Positions 7,378 through 15,125 of a stretch of 64,000 bases of DNA are shown piece after piece. The translations under genes were made by a program, and so were the position numbers. The number at the start of each line of letters is the position of its first letter. The first letter of the stretch is position 1. The notes under the pieces were generated by a model. It saw only the letters and a program-made list of their open reading frames with translations. It was not told where the DNA came from and did not search any database. The DNA is taken from positions 280,084-344,083 of IMG/VR virus record IMGVR_UViG_3300042308_001511; one strand, written 5' to 3'. The DNA is from a virus.

Positions 7378-8172
7378 ATGAAGTACATTAGAACATACGG
7401 GATCTTCGAGTCGAAGAAGAAGGACGTGAAGGATTACATGGGCAAAGACAGGATCATACTGATAGGTCCACCTACGGTCGGAAAGTCGACCATATCCAAT
7501 GCACTCGCCAAGAGCCTGGGCCTCGAGGTCGTCTCTCTGGACAGGCTACAGGCTGAGTTCGGGTACGGAGAGGATTCCGAGCGCGAGTGCGTGGCCCACG
7601 TCCTGTCGGAGGACTACGAGGGCTTCGACAAGCCTTCGATACTCGACTTCGGTGGAGGGCACGTCTACAAGAAGGACGCTCACAAGCTGCTGAAGGGTTA
7701 CAGGAACATCTTCGTCCTTGTCCCTTCGGAGGACATTGAGTTCAGCAGGGAACTTCTGGAGAAGGGCCACGAGAGGAGGTTGCAGGTAGGTACTGACCGC
7801 GAGCTCAAGAAGGTCATGTCCGCCTACGAGAAGGGTTGGAAGGGAATGGACGAGGGCAAGGCCGAGAAGATGATTGAGTTGATAAAGAAGGTGCTGGAAG
7901 GCGGCGCTGGTAAGATAAAGGTCGAGGATCTACCGCCTAACATGAAGTCGGAGTTCACTGGCTCGTCCTTCTACAAGTCGCAGAAGCCAAAGTACTTCTG
8001 GGACGTCGAGTCAGGCTGGAGGAAGTACCAGGACCTTTTCACGAAGAGGCACGACAGGATAAACAGGTCCATAACGGACAACGTGGTTGAGGTCTACACT
8101 AAGAAGGGCGTCCGCAGGTCGAAGTCGGCCATAGTGAAGGAGATACTGGGTGGTCTGGTGAAATTCACTTAA
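7378..8172 (+). CDS. N-tagged shikimate-kinase-like P-loop protein
   Basis: 264 aa from ATG 7378, chosen over longer in-frame starts because the N-tag MKYIRTYGIFE begins here after a TATATA box. Walker A is GPPTVGKST (residues 30-38). VVSLDRLQ and later ILDFGGGHVYKKD match the D-x-R region and GGG loop of shikimate kinases, and NIFVLVPS follows in the usual place. The C-terminal ~90 residues are an extra basic helical region (TKRHDRINRS, KKGVRRSKS). The actual substrate is unknown. Like the gene at 4580 it may be a packaged kinase. Confidence 0.8.
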   Translation: MKYIRTYGIFESKKKDVKDYMGKDRIILIGPPTVGKSTISNALAKSLGLEVVSLDRLQAEFGYGEDSERECVAHVLSEDYEGFDKPSILDFGGGHVYKKDAHKLLKGYRNIFVLVPSEDIEFSRELLEKGHERRLQVGTDRELKKVMSAYEKGWKGMDEGKAEKMIELIKKVLEGGAGKIKVEDLPPNMKSEFTGSSFYKSQKPKYFWDVESGWRKYQDLFTKRHDRINRSITDNVVEVYTKKGVRRSKSAIVKEILGGLVKFT

Positions 8173-8215
8173 TAAGGGTGAAATTCACTTAAAATAAAAT
8201 TTGAGTGAAAAACAC
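8156..8215. repeat. Short direct repeat at a decayed gene junction
   Basis: GGTGAAATTCACTTAA occurs twice (about 8156 and 8179). A related inverted piece, GAGTGAAAAACACTT, follows. The first copy encodes the last residues of the kinase-like gene. The truncated pseudogene ends here, so the repeats may mark a recombination or slippage event. Confidence 0.6.
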
Positions 8216-8436
8216 TTAATATTTTAGAACCATATGAGGTTGTATGAATGGTGATTCTTCTTTGCAATTGAATTCGAATTCTACGTTGATTTCCGGTATT
8301 ACGCCTTTCACGATACCCTCAACGCCAATGAACTTCTCCATTTGAGAGTTCCAGTGTACGCCAAAATACCGGGAGAAGGTGGTACTTGATGAGGTCTCAA
8401 ACCTGAAACCCTTCGCCTGTCTCCTACTTTTATCAT
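8216..8436 (-). pseudogene. Frameshifted and truncated KGF-family gene
   Basis: ATG 8436 (overlapping the previous TGA) starts MIKVGD, as in intact relatives, then runs into the wrong frame. One base is missing, since the next frame gives QAKGFRFETSS, FIGVEGIVKGV and so on. The 3' part lacks the YPxxEYL and C-tag end found in every intact member and stops beside the direct repeats. A frameshift plus a truncation makes a true pseudogene likely. Confidence 0.7.
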
Positions 8437-8642
8437 CTATGAAGTGATTCAACCGTTATACTTCCATCTTCATGCTTGGTGAACTTATCTCCTTTCGACG
8501 GTAGGTGCATTTTACCGTTGGCTAATCGTATGAATGATCCTACGGTATCACAACCATCTCTTTCTTCTCTTATGCAGTTCCCTTCGAAGAACTTCTGAGC
8601 TTCTCGCCCCATCCATCCTTCATATACTAATTCTTCTTTCAT
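8433..8642 (-). CDS. Small hypothetical protein, 69 aa
   Basis: Start MKEELVYEGWMGREAQKFF at 8642 overlaps the preceding stop as ATGA, favouring it over the long upstream extension. It ends DGSITVESLHR without a C-tag, and its stop overlaps the ATG of the broken KGF gene. No family recognised. Confidence 0.6.
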   Translation of the reverse strand: MKEELVYEGWMGREAQKFFEGNCIREERDGCDTVGSFIRLANGKMHLPSKGDKFTKHEDGSITVESLHR

Positions 8643-8896
8643 CTTATTCCCAGTTCTTTTAGTTTGTCTTCTCTTAGTATTACAAGGTACTCGTCGATTG
8701 GGTACCACCAAGCAGAAGTGCCATTGTCTACGTTTTTATTTCCGAATTCTATTTTGAAGGTGCCATTATCGTGGTCTATTTCTACAATGGTTCCATCGAC
8801 GCCTATGAGGTTGTACATAGGTGTTGTCATCGCAACAAATAAGGCTCGCCTCTGTTCTGCGAATTCGAACCCTTTCACTCTGTCTCCTATCTTCAT
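8639..8896 (-). CDS. KGF-family C-tag protein
   Basis: 85 aa: MKIGDRVKGFEF, then NLIGVDGTIVEID, a variable strand-rich centre, WWYPIDEYLVI and the tag REDKLKELGIR. The fold is probably a small beta barrel with a C-terminal helix. It is joined to both neighbours by ATGA overlaps. Its closest relatives are 9117-9347 and 9344-9622, so the stretch looks like a tandem duplication. Confidence 0.75.
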   Translation of the reverse strand: MKIGDRVKGFEFAEQRRALFVAMTTPMYNLIGVDGTIVEIDHDNGTFKIEFGNKNVDNGTSAWWYPIDEYLVILREDKLKELGIR

Positions 8897-9120
8897 ATTC
8901 CAAGTTGTTTCAGTTTCTCTTCTCTGTACTCGTCGGGCTCCAGGAATTGTAGGTGTCTGTTGTGAACGACCAGCTCGTACTCGGTCCCGTCGACGGTGAA
9001 GAAGACTAAGGTATAGTATTTGTTCGAGAATTCCGACTTGTAGAGACCACCACAGATGAGCGGCTCGTAACTGTAGTCCTTCAGCGTCGCGTCGTCCGAT
9101 ATGACCTTTACGTATTTCAT
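8893..9120 (-). CDS. Small C-tag protein, 75 aa
   Basis: MKYVKVISDDATLKDYSYEP, then CGGLYKSEF and short strands ending YREEKLKQLGI. The LxxGGLY segment may correspond to the LTxGKxY step of the CIS family, making this a divergent member. Stop and start codons overlap those of both neighbours. Confidence 0.7.
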   Translation of the reverse strand: MKYVKVISDDATLKDYSYEPLICGGLYKSEFSNKYYTLVFFTVDGTEYELVVHNRHLQFLEPDEYREEKLKQLGI

Positions 9121-9347
9121 ATCCCTAGTTCTTTTAGTCTCCGTTCCCTTTGTATCGCCAGGTACTCCTTGATTGGGTAGGACCAGTAGCCGACTCCGTC
9201 GTAGAATATGCTGAATGTGTCGGTCCCCACGTCGCTTACGACGCCTTCTACACCCACGAAACGGTTCATACCTCTATTGTAGTTAAGGATTGCCGAGTTA
9301 TTGAATGCGGGGAATTTGAATCCTTTCGCTATGTCTCCTATCTTCAT
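9117..9347 (-). CDS. KGF-family C-tag protein
   Basis: 76 aa: MKIGDIAKGFKFPAF, RFVGVEGVVSDV, YWSYPIKEYLAI and the tag RERRLKELGI. It is among the shortest intact members and so outlines the core of the family. ATGA overlaps on both sides. Confidence 0.75.
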   Translation of the reverse strand: MKIGDIAKGFKFPAFNNSAILNYNRGMNRFVGVEGVVSDVGTDTFSIFYDGVGYWSYPIKEYLAIQRERRLKELGI

Positions 9348-9622
9348 ATCCCAAGTTCTTTAAGTTTTTCTTCTCTCTGCAATACCAGGTATTCGTCCAG
9401 AGGATAGATCCAGTGCTGCATGTTTGGTTCTGCTGGCATTACGCGAAATGTATCTACGTGTATGGGTGTACCGATAAAGCCTATGACCAGCTCGTTCATT
9501 TTCGGCCTGACCTGCCTCGCGATACCTTCCACGCCCACGAACTGTTCCATTAGGTCGTTCCAGTGAACCCCACTCGAGTTTTCGAACCGGAATCCTTTTG
9601 CCTTGTCTCCACGCTTAATCAT
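9344..9622 (-). CDS. KGF-family C-tag protein
   Basis: Start set at ATG 9622 (MIKRGDKAKGFRFENSSG), matching sister genes, not the upstream ATG at 9649. Contains FVGVEGIARQV, a Met/Pro-rich insert and WIYPLDEYLVLQREEKLKEL-GI. The insert length before the WxYP element is the main difference between relatives. Confidence 0.75.
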   Translation of the reverse strand: MIKRGDKAKGFRFENSSGVHWNDLMEQFVGVEGIARQVRPKMNELVIGFIGTPIHVDTFRVMPAEPNMQHWIYPLDEYLVLQREEKLKELGI

Positions 9623-9629
9623 CTTTCTA

Positions 9630-9875
9630 TCAAAAATGGTCTGGATCATAAAAGTCTCTATCTATGAATATAAGATCAGAGACCGGTATTGTTTTATAAC
9701 CATCATCGAATGTTTTATTGTTTAGAATAAATGCTGTGCCGAAGTCAAACGAATAATCTGAATTTTGAACGCAGCATATCTTATAGGTATTATCATTGTA
9801 ATTGTATGATACTTTGACAATATCACCTTCTAATACTTCTATGGCAGTGTCTTTGTATTTGAGCTTTATTTTCAT
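9630..9875 (-). CDS. Hypothetical beta-rich protein, 81 aa
   Basis: MKIKLKYKDTAIEVLEGDIV opens like a small beta barrel. It ends IDRDFYDPDHF without a C-tag. It lies in the KGF array but has different sequence and lower GC. Its stop is 8 bases from the next gene's ATG. Confidence 0.65.
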   Translation of the reverse strand: MKIKLKYKDTAIEVLEGDIVKVSYNYNDNTYKICCVQNSDYSFDFGTAFILNNKTFDDGYKTIPVSDLIFIDRDFYDPDHF

Positions 9876-9937
9876 GGCAGTTTATGTATTAAAATTTTAT
9901 TTGATCTCGACTTATCTCGCTCAGAGCAATGCCACAA

Positions 9938-10279
9938 TCATATTCCTATTTCTTTTAGTTTTTCTTCTCTATCTCTTCTTAATATCTCATTATCAAAAGG
10001 TATCCAATTTTCATCAAAGCTATACTTATAGATTTTCTTATTATCTTGCCAAATAAGATAAGAAGAAAACTTAACTACATTACCAAGATAGTCTACTCCT
10101 GTAAAAGCTTCTTTGTGTATGCTTTTTCCAAAACCCACTTTTTGAGTTTCTATATCCCTGATTATTTTTAATAAATCTTCAAAATCAATATCTCGCTCTA
10201 TAATTTCTTCGCCAGTAGTTGATATATACTCACCGGGCTTTAAAAACTTTATTTTAAGTATTTTCTCTATTTCCATCAT
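9938..10279 (-). CDS. C-tag protein, 113 aa
   Basis: MMEIEKILKIKFLKPGEYIS, then an acidic helical middle (DIDFEDLLKIIRDIE) and a strand-rich second half, ending LRRDREEKLKEIGI. It is more AT-rich than its neighbours. The KxLKPGEYIS opening may be a variant barrel start. It overlaps the stop of 10276-10554 by ATGA. Confidence 0.7.
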   Translation of the reverse strand: MMEIEKILKIKFLKPGEYISTTGEEIIERDIDFEDLLKIIRDIETQKVGFGKSIHKEAFTGVDYLGNVVKFSSYLIWQDNKKIYKYSFDENWIPFDNEILRRDREEKLKEIGI

Positions 10280-10554
10280 ATCCCTAATTCTTTTATTCTT
10301 TCTTCTCTATACCATGACACCGGCATGAAGTAGGGATCGAACCAGGGTTCGATCCCAGGCGTGACCACAAGGTTCTCGTCGACCCACTGCTCTATCCAGT
10401 TACAGGTTAGACCATCGTCGGATTTGAGCTTGTAGATCCATTGTCCAAATGAGTCGAGCGCTCGGTCAGTTATCTCGTATGTCTTTCCCAGGACGAGGGT
10501 GTTATAGTTTTCCTCACCTTTCGTGCATATTACTCGTTCTCCTATTTCTAACAT
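10276..10554 (-). CDS. CIS-family C-tag protein
   Basis: 92 aa: MLEIGERVICTKGEENYNTL, VLGKTYEITDRA, YKLKSDDGL and the tag YREERIKELGI. The ICT and GKTYEIT elements place it in the CIS family. It carries a Pro/Trp-rich insert before the tag. Confidence 0.75.
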   Translation of the reverse strand: MLEIGERVICTKGEENYNTLVLGKTYEITDRALDSFGQWIYKLKSDDGLTCNWIEQWVDENLVVTPGIEPWFDPYFMPVSWYREERIKELGI

Positions 10555-10555
10555 A

Positions 10556-10849
10556 TTACCATTTCTTTCTAAGACCTTCTTTTATCTCTGGATGGTATTT
10601 GTCCACTAGGCGTTCGAACTGACCGTGGTGAAGCCCGTAGATAGGTATTCCACCCTCTCCGCAATAGATTTTTATTACGTGCCCGAACGCTATTACTAAC
10701 TTCGCATGCCTTACGATGTCTTCTGGGTCCGGTAGGCGAGCTCCTATGAAGAACCCGTCGTGGTCGTCTATCTGATCAGCAAGGTCTTTGGCCATAATTT
10801 CCAAAGTACCATACTTTACTTGTTTGAGTATGTCTGTTACTTCCATCAT
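10556..10849 (-). CDS. Hypothetical protein, 97 aa
   Basis: MMEVTDILKQVKYGTLEIMA, a mixed alpha/beta protein ending HPEIKEGLRKKW without a C-tag. DDHDGFFIGARLPDPEDIV and GGIPIYGLHHGQFE are distinctive Gly/His-rich turns. No known family. Confidence 0.65.
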   Translation of the reverse strand: MMEVTDILKQVKYGTLEIMAKDLADQIDDHDGFFIGARLPDPEDIVRHAKLVIAFGHVIKIYCGEGGIPIYGLHHGQFERLVDKYHPEIKEGLRKKW

Positions 10850-10850
10850 C

Positions 10851-11177
10851 CTATAAGTGTTTCTGTGTATATGGAATAATTTCTATTCCTATTGTAACTA
10901 AGGCAAACTGAATCATCTCGTCATCCATATTTAGTTCTCGTATATGATCCGGGTTTCTGACTACACGGTTGGCAGTCTGCAGAGCAGTAAGTTCAGGTGT
11001 GAATTTTTTTAGATCCGTTTTTATAGCGTTTATCTGATCGTTATTTAGTACCTGGACTATTTTGTATAGTTCGATAATACGCTCTCTGGTCGATTTTTCT
11101 TTGATGAGGTCTAATTTCCTTTTCAGGTTCTTGGTAGCCAGTCGTGTTATAAAGTCTTTTTTTCTCGTATCCGTCAT
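10851..11177 (-). CDS. Helical hypothetical protein, 108 aa
   Basis: Almost wholly helical and basic at the N-terminus (KKDFITRLATKNLKRKLDLI). The sequence ...ELNMDDEMIQFALVTIGIEI ends the body. No C-tag. A TATATTTG box at 11223-11230 precedes it by about 46 bases, so a transcript may start here. Confidence 0.65.
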   Translation of the reverse strand: MTDTRKKDFITRLATKNLKRKLDLIKEKSTRERIIELYKIVQVLNNDQINAIKTDLKKFTPELTALQTANRVVRNPDHIRELNMDDEMIQFALVTIGIEIIPYTQKHL

Positions 11178-11222
11178 CGTCGTTCGTTTCTAGCATCGCG
11201 TGATACGCTCTGCGTTATACTA

Positions 11223-11230
11223 CAAATATA
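11223..11230 (-). promoter_or_regulatory. TATATTTG box
   Basis: Perfect TAnnTTTG on the minus strand in the gap between 11249 and 11177. No convincing -33 TTTG at the ideal distance. Confidence 0.45.
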
Positions 11231-11248
11231 GTAAAAACTTACGGGAAT

Positions 11249-11551
11249 TTATATGCCGAGTTCGTTTATTCTTTCATGTCTTGTAATCTCTATGTAGTCA
11301 GCGATTGGGTAGGTCCAATAATCATAATTTTGAAAATGAAGCAGATCAGACAAATTCCTGAGGTTCATGAACTTTACTACAAATGTCTCCTCCTTTACCT
11401 CAGCAACTTCACCCTCTTCACCAACGTAGAGATCCATGCTGGGGTGGTAGTTCAGCCCGGTCGTTTTGTCTATTGAAAAGGTGGTCTCAGATCCGTCACC
11501 TATTTTCTCTCCGAACTTGAACCCCTTTACTTTGTCTCCTACTTTTATCAT
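11249..11551 (-). CDS. KGF-family C-tag protein
   Basis: Start MIKVGDKVKGFKFGEKIGDG at 11551 matches sister genes. GEEGEVAEV replaces the usual GVEG, and YWTYPIADYIEITRHERINE-LGI closes the protein. The long polar insert after KGFKF is specific to this copy. Confidence 0.75.
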   Translation of the reverse strand: MIKVGDKVKGFKFGEKIGDGSETTFSIDKTTGLNYHPSMDLYVGEEGEVAEVKEETFVVKFMNLRNLSDLLHFQNYDYWTYPIADYIEITRHERINELGI

Positions 11552-11552
11552 A

Positions 11553-12314
11553 TCAATGTGGTACAATGATTGTCTTGCCCTCACCCTTCTTTACATGTTC
11601 TCTCTCGTTCAGTATCCTCTTTATAGCAGCGTTCCCAATACCTCTGTTCCTTTTCATTCCTGCCTTATACATCTTCAATAACCTCTCAGTCGATAACTTC
11701 TCTAGTCTTTTGTCCTCGGGTCTCTTATCCTTCTGTGCCAATGGCTTGGCTTTCTCTACCTTTCTTTTGGAGAGCTTGGTCCCGCAAACGTATCTGTGCT
11801 CGTCGTCGCCTACCCTGACCGACCATAGCTGGTAGCCTTTATCCTCGTTTTGGTGCTTGAAGGTGATTGTGGCGTGGTGTCCATTATAGTAGACTGGCTC
11901 ACCTACGGTGAATGAGTTGGCCCACTCCATTTTTACCTGACGGATCTCTTCTTTGAAGTTAATCCCAGGTGGAACCATAATGTTTCGCCAGGTCGTTGTC
12001 TTACCTGAACGTAGCTCTTCCAGGCGTTTTTGCTGCTCGTCCGAGTATATGATACTCTCGATGTCGAAGGTCTCTTCCAGGTCTTCCCCTTTGTTGTCCA
12101 GCAGGTCTTCTATGAGTGAGTTCCTAATCTCGGCTTTGATGTCGAGGTGGTCGATGTGTATGTAGTCAACCAGGAATGAAGGTTCGTGGTTATACATTGA
12201 TATCTTTATGTAGTGTGCGATGTGTGTGCCCTCGTGCCTCTCTAAACTGAGAAGCTTGTGGAATCCGGATACCCTGCTTCGGACTAAGTCCTCTATTCTC
12301 TTACTGTGTTCCAT
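11553..12314 (-). CDS. Basic hypothetical protein, 253 aa
   Basis: Starts MEHSKRIEDLVRSRVSGFHK. The N-terminal half is acidic and helical; the centre has strands (FTVGEPVYYNGHHATITFKH) resembling a KOW/SH3-type barrel; the C-terminus is Lys/Arg-rich helix. This looks like a barrel plus a basic tail that could bind RNA or DNA. No family assigned. Confidence 0.7.
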   Translation of the reverse strand: MEHSKRIEDLVRSRVSGFHKLLSLERHEGTHIAHYIKISMYNHEPSFLVDYIHIDHLDIKAEIRNSLIEDLLDNKGEDLEETFDIESIIYSDEQQKRLEELRSGKTTTWRNIMVPPGINFKEEIRQVKMEWANSFTVGEPVYYNGHHATITFKHQNEDKGYQLWSVRVGDDEHRYVCGTKLSKRKVEKAKPLAQKDKRPEDKRLEKLSTERLLKMYKAGMKRNRGIGNAAIKRILNEREHVKKGEGKTIIVPH

Positions 12315-12335
12315 TTATTCTAGTATTTCGTCAGT

Positions 12336-12554
12336 TTATGTGTTTAGAATTTTTTCAAGGACCTTACCATCTTCGTAATAGAAGTGTGATAAAGTCCAGC
12401 CTTTTTCTATACAGATTTTATCGATGTATTCATCTAATATAGATTCTCTTTGACCACAAAGTAAAGAATCATAATCTTTTACCTCATCCTTTATCAATCG
12501 TTTGGCCTCTCTTACGATGTTCTTACGATGTTTCAATGTCATTGGTCCTTTCAT
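12336..12554 (-). CDS. Helical hypothetical protein, 72 aa
   Basis: Start taken as MKGPMTLKHRKNIVREAKRL at 12554; an upstream ATG at 12596 is possible. Mostly helical and charged, with RESILDEYIDK near the middle, and ends KVLEKILNT. The first gene of the run below it. Confidence 0.55.
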   Translation of the reverse strand: MKGPMTLKHRKNIVREAKRLIKDEVKDYDSLLCGQRESILDEYIDKICIEKGWTLSHFYYEDGKVLEKILNT

Positions 12555-12603
12555 ATCAGATGTGTTTAGAAAATAAAGATAAGAATTATATTCCAATTTT
12601 TGA

Positions 12604-12615
12604 TTAATATATATA
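12604..12615 (+). promoter_or_regulatory. TATATA box before an N-tag gene
   Basis: TTAATATATATA then aacgt-ATG at 12621; spacing of 5 bases. The aacgtATG context is also seen at 33215 on the other strand. Confidence 0.45.
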
Positions 12616-12620
12616 AACGT

Positions 12621-13055
12621 ATGAGATACATAAAGCTTTACGAGGATTTCTCCGCATCGGATTTGGACCAGGTGATGATGTCCATCTGCGACGACATGTC
12701 GTTTAGTCTCTACTACGAGGGTAATCTGTCCAGGGTCTACACGGTCGATGGGCGGGTTGACGACACCGACCTGTCCAGGTGGAAGGACTACCTCGGTAGC
12801 GAGTGGACCATACTTGTGAACACACTTGTCAATAATAGCTGCGTGACGTTTGTTAGGGGAGACGAGGGTGTTTTCCCTGCGGTAAAAGAGATGTTGATGA
12901 AGTTATGGCCAACGAAGAGGTCGATAGATTACAATGGATTTGGTGGTGTTGATACGAACTGGTTCAGGATCAGGAGAGATCTGATATGGTACTTCGATCT
13001 CAGCTCGTCACAGGCAAGAACTTTGTTGAAGGATCACTACGAAGAGGCAGAGTGA
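12621..13055 (+). CDS. N-tagged protein, 144 aa
   Basis: Start set by the N-tag MRYIKLYEDFSASDLDQVMM and TATATA box rather than an ATG 21 bases upstream. A clear paralog of 19224-19856: both have SASDLDQVMMSICDDMSF or its NEFDQVMMSICEDMSF form, then YxVDGxxxDxDxSRxxxYLG. This copy is shorter at the C-terminus. Function unknown; a candidate packaged protein. Confidence 0.75.
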   Translation: MRYIKLYEDFSASDLDQVMMSICDDMSFSLYYEGNLSRVYTVDGRVDDTDLSRWKDYLGSEWTILVNTLVNNSCVTFVRGDEGVFPAVKEMLMKLWPTKRSIDYNGFGGVDTNWFRIRRDLIWYFDLSSSQARTLLKDHYEEAE

Positions 13056-13370
13056 TCAAATCCCAATCTCCGATAGTCTACAATCTCTTAGAAGCTCTTT
13101 GAATACCAATATATCGACTTCCAATGTATTGTCAAAGCAAATATCATCGGGCATGCTTTGGAGCTTATTGTCTTTATATACGAAATAGCATTTGTTAGGA
13201 TCTAAAAGAATCGATTCTGTAATCTCTCTTATGGCTCTTTCTTCAGATACTCGCCATTTATTGAATGATCCTTTTTCATAGTCCCACTGATAGTCGACCC
13301 AGCGAATGAATCTTTTTCCAAGGCGTTCTCTCTTTTCGCTTTTGATGGCGTTTAAAAGGCTCTCACTCAT
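13056..13370 (-). CDS. C-tag protein, 104 aa
   Basis: Helical, basic N-terminus (LLNAIKSEKRERLGKRFIRW), an acidic middle and the ending ELLRDCRLSEIGI, a variant tag with Cys at the third position. Overlaps the stop of 13367-13921 by ATGA. Convergent with the plus gene ending at 13055, so no gene follows its tag. Confidence 0.7.
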   Translation of the reverse strand: MSESLLNAIKSEKRERLGKRFIRWVDYQWDYEKGSFNKWRVSEERAIREITESILLDPNKCYFVYKDNKLQSMPDDICFDNTLEVDILVFKELLRDCRLSEIGI

Positions 13371-13921
13371 ATCCCAAGACTTGATATTTTATCGTCTCTC
13401 TTTCCCTCTACGTCCAGGTACCCTTCTTTTTTCATTAGCCTTTCTACGAATTCTCGTTTTCTCTTACGTTCTTCTTTTTCTGCTATCTCGTCTTTGTATC
13501 TGGTATCAAGGTATTTCTTTATGGTCTCCATTAAGCTGTATTTGTCTAGGTCGAATTTGCCTATTTCTTTACAGGAGAAGATACCTTGTTTCACCAATAG
13601 TCCTTCTAACTCGTCTTCGTCGATGATTAGTTCAAACTCTCCCATAGTAGAGTGGTACAGTCTCTTTCTCTTTTGAAATGAAATCATAAAGAAAGCGGTG
13701 AAGATTATTCTTCCACTATCCTCAAAGAGTTTGTTTGTGACTCCACCTAAAAAGAGCATCATAACGGTTATTAGGATTCCTATAATAGACATTCCTATAA
13801 CTGCACCAATAGTGACTTCGAATTTGGTTTCTTGTGCCATAGCGTATATAAGGCCTATGGCAGGAGCTGTTACGAATGCTATTCCAATTAGTGTGAATAT
13901 TAATCTTTTTAAGTGTCTCAT
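13367..13921 (-). CDS. Two-TM membrane protein with C-tag
   Basis: 184 aa. TM segments at ~8-28 and ~38-60, then a cytosolic domain and the tag KRDDKISSLGI. It is a paralog of 58198-58743. Shared elements: KRKxxYHSxxGxFxL, VKQGxFxCxEIG, LDxY and KKxxGxLDxExxRD. Probably inner-membrane with the tag in the cytoplasm. It has an unusually long, structured leader. Confidence 0.75.
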   Translation of the reverse strand: MRHLKRLIFTLIGIAFVTAPAIGLIYAMAQETKFEVTIGAVIGMSIIGILITVMMLFLGGVTNKLFEDSGRIIFTAFFMISFQKRKRLYHSTMGEFELIIDEDELEGLLVKQGIFSCKEIGKFDLDKYSLMETIKKYLDTRYKDEIAEKEERKRKREFVERLMKKEGYLDVEGKRDDKISSLGI

Positions 13922-13948
13922 TCTGTCTTATAATTAAAAAATAACAAA

Positions 13949-14036
13949 AATACATATGGATAAAGTTCCTGATCCATGTACCACTGAGGGAACTTTTAGT
14001 TTGTTCGGTTTCATTTCATGGTCATCCATATGTATT
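13949..14036 (-). ncRNA. Structured 5' leader, possible cis-regulatory RNA
   Basis: A 13-bp perfect stem (13949-13961 with 14024-14036) stacks on an 8-bp stem (13962-13969 with 13989-13996). A 27-base strand and a 19-base apical loop remain. The loop CCATG could pair with CATGG near 14018, a pseudoknot. ATGGAT of the main stem can pair instead with ATCCAT in the loop. It lies between a TATATTTG box (14064-14071) and the ATG at 13921. No known riboswitch recognised. Confidence 0.5.
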
Positions 14037-14063
14037 GTGTATTCAGTACAATGTTTTACAATA

Positions 14064-14071
14064 CAAATATA
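14064..14071 (-). promoter_or_regulatory. TATATTTG box for the structured leader
   Basis: Perfect TAnnTTTG on the minus strand, between the gene ending at 14085 and the structured element. Confidence 0.5.
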
Positions 14072-14084
14072 GTGTTTTTATTTA

Positions 14085-14576
14085 TTAAATACCAATCTCC
14101 AACAATTTTTTATCTCTTCTTATTTGGACATAGTCGAAGTATTCATCGATTACCCTTACGGTGTGTTCGAACGCCGGCTTACCTCTGAGGTGGTTGTTTC
14201 TCGCTTCGCTTATCGCAGCACCCATCTTATAGAACTCTTCATATGAAGTTAAACAAAATGCTACGGTATGTACATCATCACCTTTTATAATTGCGTGTGG
14301 TACCATCACTTCTTTCACATAAAGTCGTTTTACTTCTTCTATCGTCAGATATCCAGGTATGACCTCGTGAAGGTTCTCTTTGGTATATCCTTTTCTGATC
14401 CATTCTCTAGCTCCGGCTATGAGCTTGGTCTTTTCCCAGTACCTGTCGTAGTCTGTTATGAATTCGACTTTTCTTTGTATTATACCAATAACATCATATT
14501 CTTTCCCTTCTTCGAAGATTGTTCCACCCGTAAAAGAATGATTGATCATTTTTTCGTTAGTACATCTCAGTCTCAT
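14085..14576 (-). CDS. C-tag protein, CIS-like, 163 aa
   Basis: Start MRLRCTNEKMINHSFTGGTI at 14576 forms an ATGA overlap, so the upstream extension is dropped. TIFEEGKEYDVIGIIQRKV matches the CIS-family barrel. A longer alpha/beta region follows and the end is IRRDKKLLEIGI. No gene starts at its stop, so the tag is kept without any coupling role. Confidence 0.75.
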   Translation of the reverse strand: MRLRCTNEKMINHSFTGGTIFEEGKEYDVIGIIQRKVEFITDYDRYWEKTKLIAGAREWIRKGYTKENLHEVIPGYLTIEEVKRLYVKEVMVPHAIIKGDDVHTVAFCLTSYEEFYKMGAAISEARNNHLRGKPAFEHTVRVIDEYFDYVQIRRDKKLLEIGI

Positions 14577-14788
14577 ATCCCAATCTCTTTTAGTTGCAGC
14601 TCTCGCCATTCTTCTGGCGTCCAGAACCAGGTTCCTATGAAATCAACGCCTTTGGCTATTTTGAGTCCATAGAACCATTTCTTTTGGTCTTTCTCTCGTA
14701 TAATCATAATGGCGTTTTGTACATAAACACCTTCATATACTTCACCTTTTCTGAAACCATTGTGAGTATGTTTACATATTAGTTTCAT
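14573..14788 (-). CDS. CIS-family C-tag protein, 71 aa
   Basis: MKLICKHTHNGFRKGEVYEG, IMIIREKDQKKWFYG and WTPEEWRELQLKEIGI: a compact example of the family. Start chosen at 14788 because it overlaps the preceding TGA and matches MKxxC sisters; the longer frame is an artefact. Confidence 0.75.
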   Translation of the reverse strand: MKLICKHTHNGFRKGEVYEGVYVQNAIMIIREKDQKKWFYGLKIAKGVDFIGTWFWTPEEWRELQLKEIGI

Positions 14789-15102
14789 AGAGGCATTGTT
14801 ATTTGTTGACCTTCTTCGAAATCGATATCGGTTATGAACTCTACTTTGATCCAATCTTCTGTATAGTGTCTTTGATATTCTTCTTTGACTTCTCCTATGA
14901 AATCGTGTTCGACCCATCTATAGTCTTTTATCTGTAGCCCCTTAGTGATAATATTTACTTTGAGTGGCTTCCAATCTGGATTGACCAGGTTTATATCGGT
15001 GATGATGGCTTTGATAGGTGTATCAACGTCAGGGAACTTTATAGTCACCTGACGCTTGCCGTTGGCTATCTCCTGGAGGAGCTGGTTGAATGAGTATTCC
15101 AT
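14785..15102 (-). CDS. Hypothetical protein, 105 aa
   Basis: MEYSFNQLLQEIANGKRQVT, strand-rich centre (IKAIITDINLVNPDWKPLKV), ending DFEEGQQITMPL without a C-tag. Stop overlaps the next ATG. Possibly an alpha/beta domain with one N-terminal helix. Unrecognised. Confidence 0.65.
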   Translation of the reverse strand: MEYSFNQLLQEIANGKRQVTIKFPDVDTPIKAIITDINLVNPDWKPLKVNIITKGLQIKDYRWVEHDFIGEVKEEYQRHYTEDWIKVEFITDIDFEEGQQITMPL

Positions 15103-15125
15103 ATCACAAATATTGTTAATGCATT

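Noticed and set aside
8156-8215. Attachment site or IS target repeats
   Set aside because: No transposase or integrase in the window and no element between the repeats.
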